Below are positions 62,845-64,000 of a stretch of 64,000 nucleotides of DNA, one piece after another (position 1 is the stretch's first letter; every line of letters begins with the position of its first letter). A program made the position numbers and the translations under genes. Source of the stretch: Aureispira sp. CCB-E (GTDB lineage: Bacteria > Bacteroidota > Bacteroidia > Chitinophagales > Saprospiraceae); the NCBI RefSeq assembly GCF_031326345.1, contig NZ_CP133671.1:5766001-5830000 (forward strand), given 5' to 3'. The notes under the pieces are model-generated. The model saw only the letters and a program-made list of their open reading frames with translations. It made no database searches and had not been told where the DNA came from.

Positions 62845-63690
62845 ATGGATACACACACTCCCTACTTTTATCGTTTGGTTCCTGTACTGGATTATATTCG
62901 CAGTCATTATAATGAACCTATTGCCATCAAAGAATTGGAACAAATTTCATTCTATTCTTATCGAAGTTTGCAAAGAATTTTCAAATCTTTGTTTGGAGAA
63001 ACAATTGGAAGTTATCAAAAAAGACTTCGTTTAGAAAATGCTGCTAAGTTACTGCATTATTCTGATAAAAGTATTACAGATATCGCTTTAGAAGTCGGTT
63101 ATGCTGATTTGCAAGCATTTCGAAAAGCCTTTAAAAAACAATATAACATTGCCCCAAGTTCTAAGCGTCCAGAACTATTACAACTATTGAATCAATATCA
63201 ACAACAACTCCAATATCCTCAACAAGATATACAAGCATTGGATGCTAAAAAAATACAATTACCTCCTATTCGGGTCGTTTTCAAAACCCATCAAGGAACC
63301 TATGACAACCAACAGATTGCGGTAGTTTGGGAAGATTTGTTTCGTACTTACCCCGAATTAACAAGAGCACAAGAATATGGTTTAATATTTGACGATATTG
63401 ATATTACGCACCCTGATATTTGTCGTTATGATGCTTGTTTGAGCTGCCCTAAAGATTGGACAGCCCAACAATCCCCAACCAAAACGATTGGAGCGAATAC
63501 CTATATGCGTTTTTTACACCAAGGAAGTTATGACAATATAGATGTTACTTACAATACTATATTTGGAGGTTGGCTTTTGGAAAATGAGGGCAACTTTTCT
63601 ACTGGTGCTATTATCGAACATTATTATTACAACCAAAATCATACTACCAATGAAGCTGATTTTTTGACTCATATTTACATTCCTATTTAA
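62845..63690 (+). CDS. AraC-family regulator with GyrI-like effector domain
   Basis: 281 residues from ATG 62845 (MDTHTPYFYRL); an upstream frame extension overlaps the divergent gene. N-terminal AraC-type DNA-binding domain (about 10-105) with two helix-turn-helix units: ELEQISFYSYRSLQRIFKSL and SITDIALEVGYADLQAFRKA. C-terminal GyrI/SOUL-type small-molecule-binding domain (about 125-281: RVVFKTHQGTYDNQQIAVVW, MRFLHQGSYDNI). HTH first and GyrI second is the Rob/MarA-Rob-like order. It probably senses a ligand or drug and may control its own divergent region. Confidence 0.88.
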   Translation: MDTHTPYFYRLVPVLDYIRSHYNEPIAIKELEQISFYSYRSLQRIFKSLFGETIGSYQKRLRLENAAKLLHYSDKSITDIALEVGYADLQAFRKAFKKQYNIAPSSKRPELLQLLNQYQQQLQYPQQDIQALDAKKIQLPPIRVVFKTHQGTYDNQQIAVVWEDLFRTYPELTRAQEYGLIFDDIDITHPDICRYDACLSCPKDWTAQQSPTKTIGANTYMRFLHQGSYDNIDVTYNTIFGGWLLENEGNFSTGAIIEHYYYNQNHTTNEADFLTHIYIPI

Positions 63691-63785
63691 GTAATTCAAG
63701 TTGGCAATTTTGGACTACCCAATTAGTTTTACAATCTACTACCTTTGGAAGGTACTTAATTATTAACCATCCAAATCAAATAATC

Positions 63786-64000
63786 ATGCAATCAATGAAT
63801 TTGTTCACGAGTCTTTTTTTTAGCCTATTCTCATTAACAAGTTGTCAAAAGGACAGCCTCCCTTATTCCAATCAAATAGACGACGACAAAATGCTATTGG
63901 TTATTACACCACCATCTATTCATAACCATTATTATGCTGATGCCTATGATGATATTGTAGCCTTTGACATTGCTTATGCCAAACATATCTTGGGAAAAGA
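63786..64000 (+). CDS. Lipoprotein, 3' end outside window, possibly deiminase-like
   Basis: ATG 63786; 71 codons visible. Signal peptide with lipobox LTSC (Cys20), then a short linker and a conserved-looking LLVITPPSIHNHYYADAYDD and IVAFDIAYAKHILGK. This start resembles the N-terminus of Bacteroidota agmatine/peptidyl-arginine deiminase-type proteins (APPS...YY...FD..YAK), but the catalytic region lies beyond the window, so this is only a suggestion. Confidence 0.5.
   Translation, partial: MQSMNLFTSLFFSLFSLTSCQKDSLPYSNQIDDDKMLLVITPPSIHNHYYADAYDDIVAFDIAYAKHILGK

Noticed and set aside
1-64000. CRISPR arrays or a defence island
   Set aside because: Repeats found are dispersed with inverted ends, not regularly spaced direct repeats, and no Cas, restriction, toxin-antitoxin or other defence proteins were recognised.

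Overview
The window is AT-rich, gene-dense chromosomal DNA from a member of the Bacteroidota. The evidence is the protein families: Type IX secretion (T9SS) C-terminal sorting domains on four proteins, an ECF sigma / FecR / STN-TonB receptor block, paired DUF4199 proteins, paired CtpA-type S41 proteases, four OmpH/Skp-type chaperones and many Bacteroidota-type lipoproteins. Starts mostly lack Shine-Dalgarno sequences and a few upstream regions fit the Bacteroidota TTG-N19-23-TAnnTTTG promoter. SprB repeats, T9SS beta-helix proteins and DUF4199 suggest a marine, possibly gliding Saprospiria-like organism, but that placement is inference. No rRNA, tRNA, CRISPR array, prophage or recognisable defence island was found.

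Layout. 0-5.6 kb: a truncated lipoprotein, a small SET-domain protein, a two-repeat RskA-like lipoprotein, a T9SS protein and a tandem pair of tail-collar proteins. 5.6-15.1 kb (minus strand): ECF sigma factor, FecR anti-sigma and three tandem paralogous STN-type TonB-dependent receptors. 15.7-21.7 kb: two tandem beta-helix/SprB/T9SS surface proteins duplicated with their leader regions. 21.8-27.5 kb: a serine hydrolase, a prolyl oligopeptidase and two small basic proteins. 27.8-31.6 kb: rfbC-rfbD, a four-helix membrane protein and a TerB-like protein. 31.7-38 kb: a minus-strand membrane/glycosyltransferase cluster (DUF4199 x2, GT2, RDD x3, GT4) in which the third RDD gene is broken by two nested mobile elements. 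38-44 kb: GNAT, two S41 proteases, OmpH. 44-52.6 kb: a T9SS protein, a hybrid histidine kinase, an FAD oxidase and three more OmpH proteins. 53-64 kb: ung, a TPR protein, a PlsB-like acyltransferase, three lipoproteins (two of them coiled-coil twins), mnmD, an AraC-GyrI regulator and a truncated lipoprotein.

The most distinctive content is a population of small non-autonomous mobile elements. One family has ends TAGTAGTTCGTTG / CAACGAACTATTG and 6-bp target duplications readable at four sites (8277, 22963, 33183, 42405). A related element lies at 52730 with its own 6-bp duplication. A second family carries the end AAGTAATCGTTCA (586, 4061, 29321, 61537). Two elements sit directly upstream of start codons. 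One 146-bp copy and an IS4-family element with an 8-bp duplication both sit in an RDD gene; removing both, with one copy of each duplication, restores that gene exactly in frame.
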